This document shows, piece after piece, positions 43,642-52,799 of a DNA stretch of 64,000 bases. The position numbers and the translations under genes were made by a program. The stretch lies in the NCBI GenBank assembly GCA_051656645.1, contig JBOGCH010000029.1, forward strand, positions 1 to 64,000, read 5' to 3'. Numbering within the stretch: position 1 is the first letter of the stretch; every line of letters starts with the position of its first letter. Source of the stretch: JBOGCH01 sp051656645. GTDB lineage: Bacteria > Bacteroidota > Bacteroidia > Bacteroidales > Marinifilaceae. The notes under the pieces are model-generated. The model was given only the letters and a program-made list of their open reading frames with translations, ran no database searches and had not been told where the DNA came from.

Positions 43642-45657
43642 CTAAGGTTTATCTGCCGAGTAAATTAAACCTTCGGGAGTTCCTTTTCCATTAGGATTAA
43701 CAACAACAAATGTAAACATCCATTTTTGTAGTCTTACCTCAGGGGTTGAGAACTTACCTACAGGCAGTTTTAGCAACACCTTGTTCCACCCTTTATTCAG
43801 CGTTATAGGTGTTGCTTGGCGCGCCATGAAATTTTCATTCCCTAACGGAGTCTCATTACTTTTCACCGTATGCGTTGCCGTCCATACAGGCGGTAATATC
43901 TCCTCATCATTCAGCCATATACGGCTACCACGGTAGTCCCATTTTCCTTGTTTAGGTGCTAAATCCATTTCAGAGCGCCCGTAGTTTTGGAATTCTATCC
44001 AAGCAGCTACATCCTGTTTTTGGGGCGAATATACCCATGTCCAAGCATAAGCTGTATGGTTTTCCTTAGGTTCCTTATAAAATCCCGGTATTAACGTACC
44101 CCACACATGACGTAAGTAAATACCTGCTCCTATTGCTGTTTTCGTATTGTAAGTATTTCCATTGTAAACAAAAGCCGTATCCTGCTGTTTTTCCGGAGCA
44201 AATGAGGCTGTTAAGTCGCCATTATTTGGAAATGCATCTGTAATGCGCCATTTTATATCTGTTTGTTTTGCATAGTGAAATGGTATGCTGTCCTGTAGTA
44301 GCTCTTTTTGACGCAACATACGCTGCTCAAAATTGGCAAACATCTTGTATTCTTCACATTGCTCATTCCACAGCATTGTCCCCGATTTGTCAAAATATTG
44401 TGTACCACCACCCAGCCATGCGCGCTCAGCCATAGCTAAAAGAGACGGGTACAGGTTATTTTGTGCTATTACTTGTGTCTCCGGTTCTACATAGCGGTCA
44501 TGCCATATTGCAAGAATTACGCCGGCAATATCATCGCTTCCTTTACTTACATTGTAAATCTTACTTGTGTACAACCCAACTAAATCCGCAAACGCGTCAA
44601 AATGATTTAAGTAATGAAAACGACAGTCTATAGCTGGTATTCCCGGCTGAGCTTTTCCTCTGTAGCTCCACAATTGAGTCATGTCTATTTCGCCTGGTTT
44701 GTAATGCCATCCCGGATTCCATGATATAACCTTCTTGCCTTTGGCCCGAATATAAGATACCATCTCCGGTACAAAAGTTCGGTTTGTGAATTGCACCTCA
44801 TCGGTGCCTATATGTATATAAGGTACATCAAAAATAGCACATACCTCGTCCATCAGCTCTTTAAGCAGCAGCATCCCTTCTGGACTTTGCATGTCATGTT
44901 TTAGCGCACGTACAAATGCTGCTGAGTGTCCGGGCATATCAATTTCAGGAATTAAAGTAATGTGGCGTTCCTTACAGTATTCCACTAACTCCTTTGCCTC
45001 CTCAATTGTATAGAACTTTCCGGGCATACGTGTCATGTTCTCTGCTGCTACAAGCTCCGGAAAACGTTTGCTTTCCAAGCGCCATGCCTGATTCTCTGTT
45101 AAATGCCAATGAAACACATTGATTTTATAACGTGACATAACATCAATCTCTCGTTTAAGCTCCTGCATGGAAATATAGCTACGTCCCACATCCTGCATTA
45201 ATCCGCGAATGCGAAACTCCGGCCAGTCCGTTATACTACATGCAGGGAAACGTAAGTGCTTGCCTTCATTGAGTTGTGAAAGTGTTTGTAACGCATAGTA
45301 AGCGCCAGTTGAAGTAATAGCCTCTATTACTACAGCTGCAGGCGTAATGTTTAAGGCATAGGCTTCATTAGGGTTATTTGTAACCCCGGCAAGCGTACTT
45401 ACTTTCTTCACAATAAATTGTTTGGAAGCTTTGGGATTTACACGCACATTTTGTTTTTGTAGCCAACGCATAACATCCAAGTCAAAATCGGGAGCAACTG
45501 TGGCACTTATCTCTTTAGCTGAGAATATCCCTTTGTGAACGGTTAATTCCTGTACTGCTGGCAATAAACATGCTGCAACCCTGTCTTTTGTTTTAGTGTT
45601 ATTAGCTAATCCTATTTGCATATATACAAAGGATAGCAAGATTAGATAGAATCTCAT
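43642..45657 (-). CDS. Beta-N-acetylhexosaminidase, GH20
   Basis: The protein has 671 residues with a signal peptide (ending QIGLANN). Residues about 35-145 are the small GH20b N-domain. The GH20 barrel covers about 148-470 with RGLMQDVGRSYIS, VFHWHLTENQAWRLE and the catalytic Asp-Glu pair in HIGTDEVQF (Asp286, Glu287). The C-terminal 180 residues form a beta-rich add-on (WIEFQNYGRSEMDLAP, GWNKVLLKLPVG), probably carbohydrate-binding. It removes terminal GlcNAc or GalNAc from glycans by substrate-assisted catalysis. Location periplasm or surface. Substrate may be host or dietary glycans, or chitin fragments (inference). Confidence 0.9.
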   Translation of the reverse strand: MRFYLILLSFVYMQIGLANNTKTKDRVAACLLPAVQELTVHKGIFSAKEISATVAPDFDLDVMRWLQKQNVRVNPKASKQFIVKKVSTLAGVTNNPNEAYALNITPAAVVIEAITSTGAYYALQTLSQLNEGKHLRFPACSITDWPEFRIRGLMQDVGRSYISMQELKREIDVMSRYKINVFHWHLTENQAWRLESKRFPELVAAENMTRMPGKFYTIEEAKELVEYCKERHITLIPEIDMPGHSAAFVRALKHDMQSPEGMLLLKELMDEVCAIFDVPYIHIGTDEVQFTNRTFVPEMVSYIRAKGKKVISWNPGWHYKPGEIDMTQLWSYRGKAQPGIPAIDCRFHYLNHFDAFADLVGLYTSKIYNVSKGSDDIAGVILAIWHDRYVEPETQVIAQNNLYPSLLAMAERAWLGGGTQYFDKSGTMLWNEQCEEYKMFANFEQRMLRQKELLQDSIPFHYAKQTDIKWRITDAFPNNGDLTASFAPEKQQDTAFVYNGNTYNTKTAIGAGIYLRHVWGTLIPGFYKEPKENHTAYAWTWVYSPQKQDVAAWIEFQNYGRSEMDLAPKQGKWDYRGSRIWLNDEEILPPVWTATHTVKSNETPLGNENFMARQATPITLNKGWNKVLLKLPVGKFSTPEVRLQKWMFTFVVVNPNGKGTPEGLIYSADKP

Positions 45658-45783
45658 TGTAATTAAATATTTTACATAAATAATGGTGATATATGCAAAT
45701 ATATAAAATATTTAACAAATAACAGAACCTTTATTCACCTGAACAAAACTCAATATTCTATCTATGAAGAGCAGGTAACTAGT

Positions 45784-45816
45784 TATATGCAGATTTATAT
45801 GATAAATCTACATATA
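45784..45816 (-). terminator. Stem-loop at the end of the zinc transporter unit
   Basis: TATATGCAGATTTA (45784-45797) pairs with TAAATCTACATATA (45803-45816) with one G-T pair. It overlaps the stop codon of the permease gene. The AT-rich stem and lack of a T-run make terminator function uncertain. Confidence 0.35.
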
Positions 45817-46656
45817 ATGTGCACAACATAGTGATTGTCTCTTTTTTAAAATACCGATAAGCTTAAACACAGTAGCAATAACAGCTAGTGCGCATAAAAA
45901 GGTTATCACAATCGTAGCACCCGAAGGAAAATTAAAGGCTGCAGCAAATAGTAAGCCAATAACAGAACCCACAACACTGATTCCAGAAGACAATAACAAT
46001 TGACGCCCAAAATGGCGAGAGAAGAATCCTGCTATAACCTGCGGAATTGTTAGATATGAAATAATAAGAATAATCCCGGCAAGTTTCATACTCACCACTA
46101 TTGTAAGTGCTATAATAATCATAACTCCTGCATTAAGCAGTGTTACAGGCATATTTCTAGTCAAACAATAATCCCTATCAAAAGCAATGTAGAACAATGG
46201 GCGGTAAAACATAATAAAAAACAGCAATATCACTCCTGTAAGCACTGCGGAGTAAATCATTTGCGCATTGGTAATGGTAAGTATATTACCAAACAAATAG
46301 GTCATCAAGTCGGGCGCATATCCGGGCGTTAAATAAATAAACAACACGCCAATTGCCATGCCCGCACTCCACAACATTCCTATAACCGAATCCTCGCGCA
46401 TTCGCTTGTTATCTGATAACGTATTAATCAGCAACGACGACAATAAAGCAAAACATGTAGCTCCAGCCAATGGTGGCCATCCTAGGTAATAAGCCAAACC
46501 AAGTCCGCCAAATGAAGCATGCGTTATTCCGCCACTTATAAAAACCATTCGTCGCGCAACTATATATGTACCCACAATTCCACAACTTATACTAATAAGC
46601 AATGTGGCTATAAGGGCATTCTGAAAAAACTCGTATTGGAATAAGTCTAAAAGCAT
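45808..46656 (-). CDS. znuB: Zinc/manganese ABC transporter permease (ZnuB-like)
   Basis: The protein has 282 residues and about eight membrane helices. It belongs to the ABC-3 permease family: GIVGTYIVARRMVFISGGITHASFGGLGLAYYLG (quoted in parts) is the conserved loop after the first helices, and the C-terminal LTIPQVIAGFFSRHFGRQLLLSSGISVVGSVIGL is typical. It forms the membrane channel through which zinc (or manganese) is passed. It is the last gene of the unit, 3 bp after the ATPase gene, which shows translational coupling. Confidence 0.88.
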   Translation of the reverse strand: MLLDLFQYEFFQNALIATLLISISCGIVGTYIVARRMVFISGGITHASFGGLGLAYYLGWPPLAGATCFALLSSLLINTLSDNKRMREDSVIGMLWSAGMAIGVLFIYLTPGYAPDLMTYLFGNILTITNAQMIYSAVLTGVILLFFIMFYRPLFYIAFDRDYCLTRNMPVTLLNAGVMIIIALTIVVSMKLAGIILIISYLTIPQVIAGFFSRHFGRQLLLSSGISVVGSVIGLLFAAAFNFPSGATIVITFLCALAVIATVFKLIGILKKRQSLCCAHYM

Positions 46657-46659
46657 AAG

Positions 46660-47418
46660 TTAATTTAGTTGTGTTTCATCATGGATTAACAATACCCTAT
46701 GTGGAATTGTTCCATGCGCTATAATTTCTAATGGGCAATTATATGATTTTAATTGCTCGTCTGTAATCAAATTTGAATTATGATAATGTAAATGCTTATT
46801 TACACAAGCAATGGTTTTTACATAGGAACAAATTGTCCCTAAATCATGCGACACCATAATAATGGCCATTGTCTTATTCAACTCCTGTATTAAGGAATAG
46901 AACTCCGTTTCAAAATTACTATCCACGTAGGTTGTCGGTTCGTCCAAAATCAATACTTTCGGCGATGAGATTATGGCACGGCACAGTAACACACGTTGCA
47001 TCTCTCCACCAGAGAGTGCGCCGATAGGCGTGTTGGCATAGTGCATCAAATCGTATTTTTTTAATAATTCATGGACAGCTTCTCTGTCTTTCTTTCGTGA
47101 AAAATTCCACCAATTTCGCTGTGCAAAAAGACCAGATAGCACCACCTCCTCTACTGTTATAGGGAATGCAGCATCAAAATCATTACGTTGCGGCAAGTAT
47201 CCAAATAAATTTTCGCGTTCATCGTAATAATGCACTTTACCTTTTTGGGGTTTTAATAATCCCAGCACAATACGTAGTAGAGTTGTTTTACCTCCACCAT
47301 TGGGCCCTATAACACCCAAAAAATCACCGCTTTGTATTGTTAAATTAACACCACTAAGCACGGTTTTGCTATCATAAGCCGCTTCTATATTAACCAGTTC
47401 TACAAGTTTTCTTTGCAT
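46660..47418 (-). CDS. znuC: Zinc/manganese ABC transporter ATPase (ZnuC-like)
   Basis: The protein has 252 residues. Walker A GPNGGGKTT (38-46), signature LSGGEMQR (135-142), Walker B VLILDEP (155-161) and the H-loop SHDLG are all present. It energises import through the ZnuB-like permease. The Q-loop reads YLPQRNDFD, typical of the metal-ABC group. It lies 13 bp after znuA. The last 50 residues (HGTIPHRVLLIHDE) are a short C-terminal extension. Confidence 0.9.
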   Translation of the reverse strand: MQRKLVELVNIEAAYDSKTVLSGVNLTIQSGDFLGVIGPNGGGKTTLLRIVLGLLKPQKGKVHYYDERENLFGYLPQRNDFDAAFPITVEEVVLSGLFAQRNWWNFSRKKDREAVHELLKKYDLMHYANTPIGALSGGEMQRVLLCRAIISSPKVLILDEPTTYVDSNFETEFYSLIQELNKTMAIIMVSHDLGTICSYVKTIACVNKHLHYHNSNLITDEQLKSYNCPLEIIAHGTIPHRVLLIHDETQLN

Positions 47419-47431
47419 AATGAAATAAACA

Positions 47432-48316
47432 CTATAAGTTTTCGGCCAATAAGTTAATCAAATTGGTCATCTCCTCTATCCAGTTATTTGTTAACGGATT
47501 AATTGTTTTAACGTTGCAACCTGTTGCATTAGCCACAGACTGGGCATTTTGAATATCAAACTGATTTTGTATCAAAATAAGCTTCACATCCTTATTTTTA
47601 GCATGGTCAATCACTTCACGCAACACTGCTGGTGATGGTTCCTTTCCGTCTTGCTCTATTGATATCTGTTCCAGTCCATAATCCGAAGCAAAATAAGTTA
47701 GTGCCGGGTGATAAATAATAAACGACTTTCCACTCTTGTTTGCCAATTTATTAGTCGCCATACTGTCAAGCTGTGTAATCTGCGTACTTAGTACCTCATA
47801 ATTTGCTGCAAACTCATCTTTATGTTCCGGAAAATGTTGACATAATTCCGTGTATACACGCTCGGACATTTTAAGCATGAAACGTGGTGACATCCAAATA
47901 TGCGGATCTGTCCCTGCGCTAATTGCATGCGTATCATGGTCGTCATGAGCATGTCCGCAAGAGCAACTACTCTCAACAAGCTTACATCCCTCAGCCAAAT
48001 GGACAACACCGGCTTGCTTTCTCTCCGTAAGCATTGGAAATAGCTGTGCTCGCTCAAATGTCAAATTACCAATTGTAAAACACAATTTACTTTGTTGCAA
48101 ACGCGCAAGCTGCTGCATTGTAAAATCGCAGTTACTATGATTAGCACCCTGGGGGATAAGCACATTTATATCTAATTTATCGCCACTAATTTGCTTTACA
48201 ATATCCTCAATTGGAAGAATACTCACTGTAACTTGGTTATTTACGGTTTGCTTCGTATTACAGGACATACATACCGCGAGGCATAATACCATAAAGGGAA
48301 GTAATATACGTTTCAT
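47432..48316 (-). CDS. znuA: Zinc-binding ABC transporter substrate protein (ZnuA-like)
   Basis: The protein has 294 residues, with a lipoprotein signal ending AVCMSC. It fits the cluster A-I metal-binding proteins: IPQGANHSNCDFTMQQLARLQ carries the first metal histidine, ISAGTDPHIWMSPR the second, and ITYHPALTYFASDYGLEQ-type sequence the third. Between the first two is a His/Asp-rich loop (CGHAHDDHDTH) seen in zinc-specific members. A Cys-Ser-Cys-Gly motif sits just before it. It delivers Zn2+ to the ZnuB-like permease. It heads the unit; no Zur box was recognised upstream. Confidence 0.9.
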   Translation of the reverse strand: MKRILLPFMVLCLAVCMSCNTKQTVNNQVTVSILPIEDIVKQISGDKLDINVLIPQGANHSNCDFTMQQLARLQQSKLCFTIGNLTFERAQLFPMLTERKQAGVVHLAEGCKLVESSCSCGHAHDDHDTHAISAGTDPHIWMSPRFMLKMSERVYTELCQHFPEHKDEFAANYEVLSTQITQLDSMATNKLANKSGKSFIIYHPALTYFASDYGLEQISIEQDGKEPSPAVLREVIDHAKNKDVKLILIQNQFDIQNAQSVANATGCNVKTINPLTNNWIEEMTNLINLLAENL

Positions 48317-48717
48317 AATTAAACTTTCTAATTATATTGAATTCTAAAAATAAAGATAAACGGAAATAATGAGAAAATGGATGTTTTTTTAATAAAATAA
48401 TTAGACATATTACTTCAACAACCATTAATATCACTGTACTACAACTTCCATACAATACTAAAACCCAGCAGATAACCAACGATAACTTCCACTTGCACGT
48501 TTTGTATTAATTATTTTCCATTCACATCATTATAACCAAATATACTTTATTCACAGACTAAACTCACTCTTTCCATTACATCACAAAAAGATGACTTATG
48601 TATCGGAAAATGAGCATGTTTTATGAACATTTTACAATGCTTACACAAACATTTATTTCGTACTATTAGTATACTACGTAATAAAAATAAATGAACACTA
48701 ACTTAAGATTGATATAT
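48317..48717. other. Divergent intergenic region between znuA and the thioredoxin lipoprotein gene
   Basis: AT-rich, with no gene, repeat or consensus promoter that I can support. It must hold the promoters of both divergent units. Confidence 0.5.
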
Positions 48718-49869
48718 ATGAAAAAGATCCTGTTTTTCGCATTAGCACTTGCACTAACAAGTGTATCTTGTCGTCAAAGCGAACATGATATACATGGCAA
48801 GTTTGATAATACACAGAACGATACATTATTGGTACAATCCTACGTGCCTGGCATACAGGAGAGTGCAATGTATGACACTGTAGTTATGCGTGGCGGACAT
48901 TTTGCCATTAGCTTCCCCGACACATCCATTCGTTTTGTTTATGTAATGGAAAAACCAACCATAAAAAATGGTATTGAGCAACCAGTGCGTATGGCAAACG
49001 AGCCTATTGTGTTTATTCCGGGAAACAGATTACGTGTTAAAGGAAATAGTTATAGCTATAAAGTAACTGGTTCTAAGTTCTACGATGAATACAATAAATC
49101 ACACCGCAAATATCAAAAAGTAGAAGAGAAACTACAACAAGCGGAAGAGAATTTAATTGCGCAATACCATAACGGTGCGTCTAGACAAACCATACAGCAA
49201 GTATATCAACAAGAAATTGTGCCTTTACAAGACTCCATAGTAAAGATCAAAGAACAATTTATTAAGGACCATCCGGACATGATACTTGCCGGTTACTACT
49301 TCCTTCAACTACTTGTTGAAGATATAGGAACGTATTACCCTCTATTAGGTAAAGACGTTATTAATGGCGTATTTGCCGAACAAATAAAAATGGTTCATGA
49401 GGAATTCCAAAGCCAAATGGCAAAGGTTGTAGCAAAGGAGAAATTACAACCTGGCATGCCTGCACCGGACTTCACTCTTCCTGACATCAATGGTAAAGAT
49501 TTTACTTTATCATCATTATATGGACAAGGAAAATTTATTATTCTTGACTTCTGGGGCGAATGGTGCGGATGGTGCATTAAAGGTATTCCTGAAATGAAAG
49601 CTTATTATGCCAAATACCAAAACAAACTACAAATTGTTGGTATTGACTGCGGCGATACAATGGATAAATGGAAACAAAGTGTTACTGATCGAAAATTGCC
49701 ATGGATTAATGTTTACAATGGATACAACCCTACAGTTACAAATATATATGCTGTGGACGGTTTCCCTACAAAAGTAATCATTGACGCCAACGGTAATCTA
49801 GTTCACATTTTTGTTGGAGAAACACCACAATTCTATGAAATGCTAGACCAACTATTGGGAGGAAAGTAA
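48718..49869 (+). CDS. TlpA-like thioredoxin-fold lipoprotein with DUF4369-like N-domain
   Basis: I choose ATG 48718, which places the lipoprotein signal (LALTSVSC, Cys18) at the N-terminus; the ATG nine codons upstream is less likely. The product has 383 residues. Residues about 25-230 are a beta-rich and then helical DUF4369-type region (QNDTLLVQSYVPG, KVEEKLQQAEEN). The rest is a thioredoxin domain opening MPAPDFTLPDINGKDFTLSSLYG, with the active site WCGWC (Cys283, Cys286). A cis-proline VDGFPTKVI follows. Bacteroidetes have many such proteins, thought to reduce or isomerise disulfides in the envelope. Target unknown. Confidence 0.85.
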   Translation: MKKILFFALALALTSVSCRQSEHDIHGKFDNTQNDTLLVQSYVPGIQESAMYDTVVMRGGHFAISFPDTSIRFVYVMEKPTIKNGIEQPVRMANEPIVFIPGNRLRVKGNSYSYKVTGSKFYDEYNKSHRKYQKVEEKLQQAEENLIAQYHNGASRQTIQQVYQQEIVPLQDSIVKIKEQFIKDHPDMILAGYYFLQLLVEDIGTYYPLLGKDVINGVFAEQIKMVHEEFQSQMAKVVAKEKLQPGMPAPDFTLPDINGKDFTLSSLYGQGKFIILDFWGEWCGWCIKGIPEMKAYYAKYQNKLQIVGIDCGDTMDKWKQSVTDRKLPWINVYNGYNPTVTNIYAVDGFPTKVIIDANGNLVHIFVGETPQFYEMLDQLLGGK

Positions 49870-49885
49870 TTTAATTCAAATAAAT

Positions 49886-49919
49886 AAAAAAAGGCTATCC
49901 GTTTGGATAGCCTTTTTTT
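49886..49919 (+). terminator. Terminator of the thioredoxin lipoprotein gene
   Basis: A7GGCTATCC (49886-49900) pairs exactly with GGATAGCCT7 (49905-49919) around GTTT. It can serve both strands and so may also end the minus-strand tRNA transcript that starts its 3' end at 49921. Confidence 0.9.
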
Positions 49920-49920
49920 G

Positions 49921-49994
49921 CTCCTCAGGTAGGACTTGAACCTACGACCTACGGATTAACAGTCCGCCGCTCTAACCAACTGAGCTACTAAGGA
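49921..49994 (-). tRNA. tRNA-Asn (anticodon GTT)
   Basis: Read on the minus strand, the 74-nt sequence has a 7-bp acceptor stem (TCCTTAG/CTGAGGA, one G-U), D-loop TAGCTCAGTTGGTTAGAGC, anticodon stem around CTGTTAA with GTT at 49960-49958, and T-arm GGTTCAAGTCC. The discriminator is G; CCA is not encoded. GTT reads Asn codons AAC and AAU. No integrase or repeated tRNA end nearby suggests an integrated element. Confidence 0.95.
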
Positions 49995-50613
49995 ATTTTG
50001 CTTGATTGCGTTGCAAAGATATACATAGTTTTTAAACATCCAAAGCTATTAATAAAAAAAATAATAAACAAAATTACAAATCATTACAACATTCAACATA
50101 AGCATTTCATTATCTATAATTTACAATGAAATATTTTTTCCAATTTATTTTTTCTCCTATATTCAAAATAATGTATTTTCCACGTAATAGCACTATTAAT
50201 ACAAAATGGAAGTGACTAGAAACTTCTCACACGTTGTCTAAACGTACACAGTCCTGATATCAATTTATCAACACAACCAATCATAATTATACAATAATAG
50301 GTGTCTACAGTTACGTAAACACCTATTATTATTTTATATCATTCAATACTATATCAACTCTAAACGTTATAACAGTTAAGTCATTCCTAGGTTTAACCTC
50401 ACAACATTAGGCTTCTTTTAGCCTAGAGAATTACACATATACATACGCTTCAACAAACTCATCGTGATGGACTCATTGTTTATCTACGTTCTATATGGGA
50501 ACATTCCAAGTCACTAAATTAGGAAACTAGATATTCCACGCCCATTTTATAAGATCATTCTATTCTATGGTCTGTACACGATCCATGTTCTTGGCTAAAG
50601 AACTTTTCACTGC
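49995..50613. other. Intergenic region between tRNA-Asn and the sigma factor gene
   Basis: No gene is supported. Two inverted repeats stand out: a 12-bp stem at 50293-50330 and a shorter one, TAGGCT/AGCCTA, at 50408-50425. Both lie beyond the sigma gene's stop codon and might end its transcript or belong to an unannotated small RNA. Confidence 0.5.
50293..50330. terminator. Isolated stem-loop in the 50-kb intergenic region
   Basis: AATAATAGGTGT (50293-50304) pairs perfectly with ACACCTATTATT (50319-50330) around a 14-nt loop. It is 284 bp from the nearest stop codon. The T-rich right arm on the plus strand gives a terminator-like look. Confidence 0.4.
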
Positions 50614-51483
50614 CTATAAATAATTCTTTAATCGCTTCGTTGTTTTAGGCGTTTTGAGTTTTTTAAGGGCTTTTGTTTTTACTTGACGTACGCGTTCACT
50701 CGTTAACTCCAAGCGAGAACCAATCTCTTCTAACGACATTGAACACTGCCCATTTAGACCGTAGTACATGGAAATAATCAAAGCTTCCCTGTCATTCAAC
50801 AAAGACAAAGAACGTTCTATATCTATACGTAATGAGTCTATATTAAAACACTCCTCCGGAGGCAGAATAACACCATCATTCTTTATGTATATATCGTATA
50901 ACGTCAAAGTCTCGTCATCGTTTCCGATAGGAGCATCCATTGAAATTGGTTTAGACGAAATTTTTATATTCTCTTCAACGTCCTTTTGTGTTAAATCCAT
51001 AATCTGCGCCACCTCATCCGGCGTAGGTTCCCGTTGTAATTGTTGTTCCAACTGACTATAACAACGAGATACTTTATTTATGGTACTGAGTTTATTTAAG
51101 GGTAAACGTATTAATCGGGAGTTTTCCGCAATTGCCTGAAGTATTGATTGTCTAATCCACCACACTGCGTAGGAAATAAATTTAAATCCTTTTGTTTCGT
51201 CAAAACATTCTGCAGCCTTTATTAGTCCCAAATTGCCTTCATTGATTAAATCGCCCAATGTTAATCCGTAATTTTGATACTGTTTGGCCACCGATACTAC
51301 AAAACGAAGATTGCTTTTTATCAATACCTCTTTAGCTATTTCATCACCCGCCTTGATTTGCTTTGCCAGTAAAGCCTCCTCATCGGGCTGCAGTACCCCA
51401 ATCTTGCCTATCTCTTGCAAATACTTCTCAATAGAGTAAGATTCACGGCCGGTTATTTGTTTGGTTATTTTGAGTTGTCTCAT
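50614..51483 (-). CDS. RpoD-family (group 1/2) sigma factor, divergent
   Basis: The protein has 289 residues and opens MRQLKITKQITGRES, like the short primary sigma factors of Bacteroidetes that lack region 1.1. Regions are in order: 1.2 (YLQEIGKIGVL), 2 (NLRFVVSVAKQYQNYGL, INEGNLGLIKAAECFDETKGFKFISYAVWWIRQSI in parts), 3 (LQREPTPDEVAQIMDL) and 4 (MSLEEIGSRLELTSERVRQVKTKALKKL). Compared with what I recall of canonical Bacteroidetes RpoD, regions 3 and 4 differ at many positions (GLTRERVRQIKEKA becomes ELTSERVRQVKTKA). It may be a group 2 paralogue of RpoD used in stress or stationary phase, or the primary factor of a divergent lineage. Confidence 0.8.
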   Translation of the reverse strand: MRQLKITKQITGRESYSIEKYLQEIGKIGVLQPDEEALLAKQIKAGDEIAKEVLIKSNLRFVVSVAKQYQNYGLTLGDLINEGNLGLIKAAECFDETKGFKFISYAVWWIRQSILQAIAENSRLIRLPLNKLSTINKVSRCYSQLEQQLQREPTPDEVAQIMDLTQKDVEENIKISSKPISMDAPIGNDDETLTLYDIYIKNDGVILPPEECFNIDSLRIDIERSLSLLNDREALIISMYYGLNGQCSMSLEEIGSRLELTSERVRQVKTKALKKLKTPKTTKRLKNYL

Positions 51484-51825
51484 ATTGTTAGTAAATTTTG
51501 TATAAAGTTAACAGTGATAAAGTGATATGCAAATTTTTAAGTAACTTTTTTTCAGTTAATTACTTCCCTTACTAATTGATACTAAGTCTTATATTTCTCC
51601 CTTCCGCATTTCATTCTTCCTTTTTGTACCATAATCTACATGATGACTTTATTGTATTATAAAAAACGGAATTTTCCGTATAACTTTAGGGTTTACGGAC
51701 ACGTTTATCGCTTTGTTTTAATATTATAACTAAAAAAAAGGGTTCAATATTTGCTGTGATAAAAAAAAAAAGTAATTTTGCACGTCGAAGCATTGAAAAT
51801 ATAACGATCAAAAATACATTGAAAA
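51484..51825. other. Divergent promoter region between the sigma gene and rpmH
   Basis: Contains the rpmH promoter at 51750-51780. The sigma gene promoter could not be identified. Nothing else was seen. Confidence 0.5.
51750..51780 (+). promoter_or_regulatory. rpmH promoter
   Basis: TTTG (51750-51753), exactly 19 bp, then TAATTTTG (51773-51780): a full match to the Bacteroidetes housekeeping promoter. An A-run fills the spacer. Start of transcription is expected near 51785, giving a leader of about 40 nt. Confidence 0.8.
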
Positions 51826-51984
51826 ATGAAACGGACATTTCAACCATCTAATAGAAAAAGAAGAAACAAACACGGTTTCAGAGAGAGAATGAACTCAGCA
51901 TCTGGTAGAGCTGTACTAGCTAGAAGAAGAGCTAAAGGAAGAAAAAAACTTACTGTATCTGACGAGCGTCGTCACAAAGCATAA
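51826..51984 (+). CDS. rpmH: 50S ribosomal protein L34
   Basis: This 52-codon gene runs from ATG 51826 to TAA 51984. The product opens MKRTFQPSNRKRRNKHGFRE and continues RMNSASGRAVLARRRAKGR, the universally conserved L34 sequence, with a Bacteroidetes-type C-terminal tail (KKLTVSDERRHKA). It is a small, highly basic protein of the large ribosomal subunit. It has a consensus promoter and a terminator right after it. In many bacteria rpmH is followed by rnpA, but not here. Confidence 0.97.
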   Translation: MKRTFQPSNRKRRNKHGFRERMNSASGRAVLARRRAKGRKKLTVSDERRHKA

Positions 51985-52006
51985 GTTTTGGAAAAAATAT
52001 AAACAG

Positions 52007-52034
52007 AAAAAGCTGCTCTTTGGCAGCTTTTTTT
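52007..52034 (+). terminator. rpmH terminator
   Basis: AAAAAGCTGC (52007-52016) pairs with GCAGCTTTTT (52023-52032), and the T-run goes on. A standard Rho-independent terminator 22 bp past the stop codon. Confidence 0.85.
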
Positions 52035-52076
52035 GTTTATATCCGTATTTTTGTATACAAGTAATACAAACGGGAC

Positions 52077-52799
52077 ATGGACAGAGTAAAGAAAAAGAAT
52101 TGGCAGGAGATATACACCTATCTTCAGGAACACGATGAAGAGTTTGTTGTGTTCGAAGAGCCTGTGGAAGAAAATATGTTGCGCCAGTTTAATGTACTCA
52201 TGGCCAAAATTGCAGAAAATATTGATGACCTGCCACTATCGGAAGATGCCGATTTGCAGGACTCTATTCCCGCACTTTTTGACGAAAAGATTACCGATGC
52301 AGAAAAAAAATGCATGATGGTACTTTTTGCCACATCCGGAAACATTGCGTGCTATCGCGCTTTGGAACAATACCTTGCCGGCGACATGCCTCTGCGTTCA
52401 TTTGCGCTCGTAGCGCATCAACATGCCCGTATGGTTCTAGAAATGACCATACTTGAAAAAGTACCTCTGTACATTTCGTCGCCACTAGGCGGTAAGGACA
52501 AAGCCATTCGTTACGCACTCACACTGCGTGGCACTCAACCCGGCACCATCCCACCTTACATTAAAACACTCATTAAGAAAGAGTGTGAATTTATCTTTGC
52601 GCCTAATAACATTACAGTGGAGCGTATCGCTTTTAAGCAACAACGCATTGGTATAGTATTATTAATACCCGCCGTTACAAATCCATATGAGTTTATTGAA
52701 TCACTAATTGACAACATTAACAGCTGTGGCGAGTTATTAGAGGAGGCCTTCTCACTTACAAACACCTCTCTACCTTCATTTATGAAGAAAAAGAAGTAG
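52077..52799 (+). CDS. Hypothetical cytoplasmic protein, 240 residues
   Basis: I do not recognise a family. There is no signal peptide or membrane helix. The N-terminal half is acidic (EEFVVFEEPVEENM, LPLSEDADLQDSIPALFDEK). The middle has a hydrophobic helical part (MVLFATSGNIACYRALEQYL, LRSFALVAHQHARMVLEM). The C-terminal half has ITVERIAFKQQRIGIVLLIPAVTNPYEFIESLIDNIN and a basic end (FMKKKK). Its stop codon abuts the stop codon of the convergent gene with no gap, and no terminator separates them. A conserved cytoplasmic protein of unknown role is all that can be said. Confidence 0.65.
   Translation: MDRVKKKNWQEIYTYLQEHDEEFVVFEEPVEENMLRQFNVLMAKIAENIDDLPLSEDADLQDSIPALFDEKITDAEKKCMMVLFATSGNIACYRALEQYLAGDMPLRSFALVAHQHARMVLEMTILEKVPLYISSPLGGKDKAIRYALTLRGTQPGTIPPYIKTLIKKECEFIFAPNNITVERIAFKQQRIGIVLLIPAVTNPYEFIESLIDNINSCGELLEEAFSLTNTSLPSFMKKKK

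Noticed and set aside
48258..48479. Minus-strand 73-codon frame overlapping the znuA start
   Set aside because: It overlaps znuA in another frame and reads as a shadow.
49921..49994. Integration site at tRNA-Asn
   Set aside because: No integrase gene and no repeated tRNA 3' end were found on either side.
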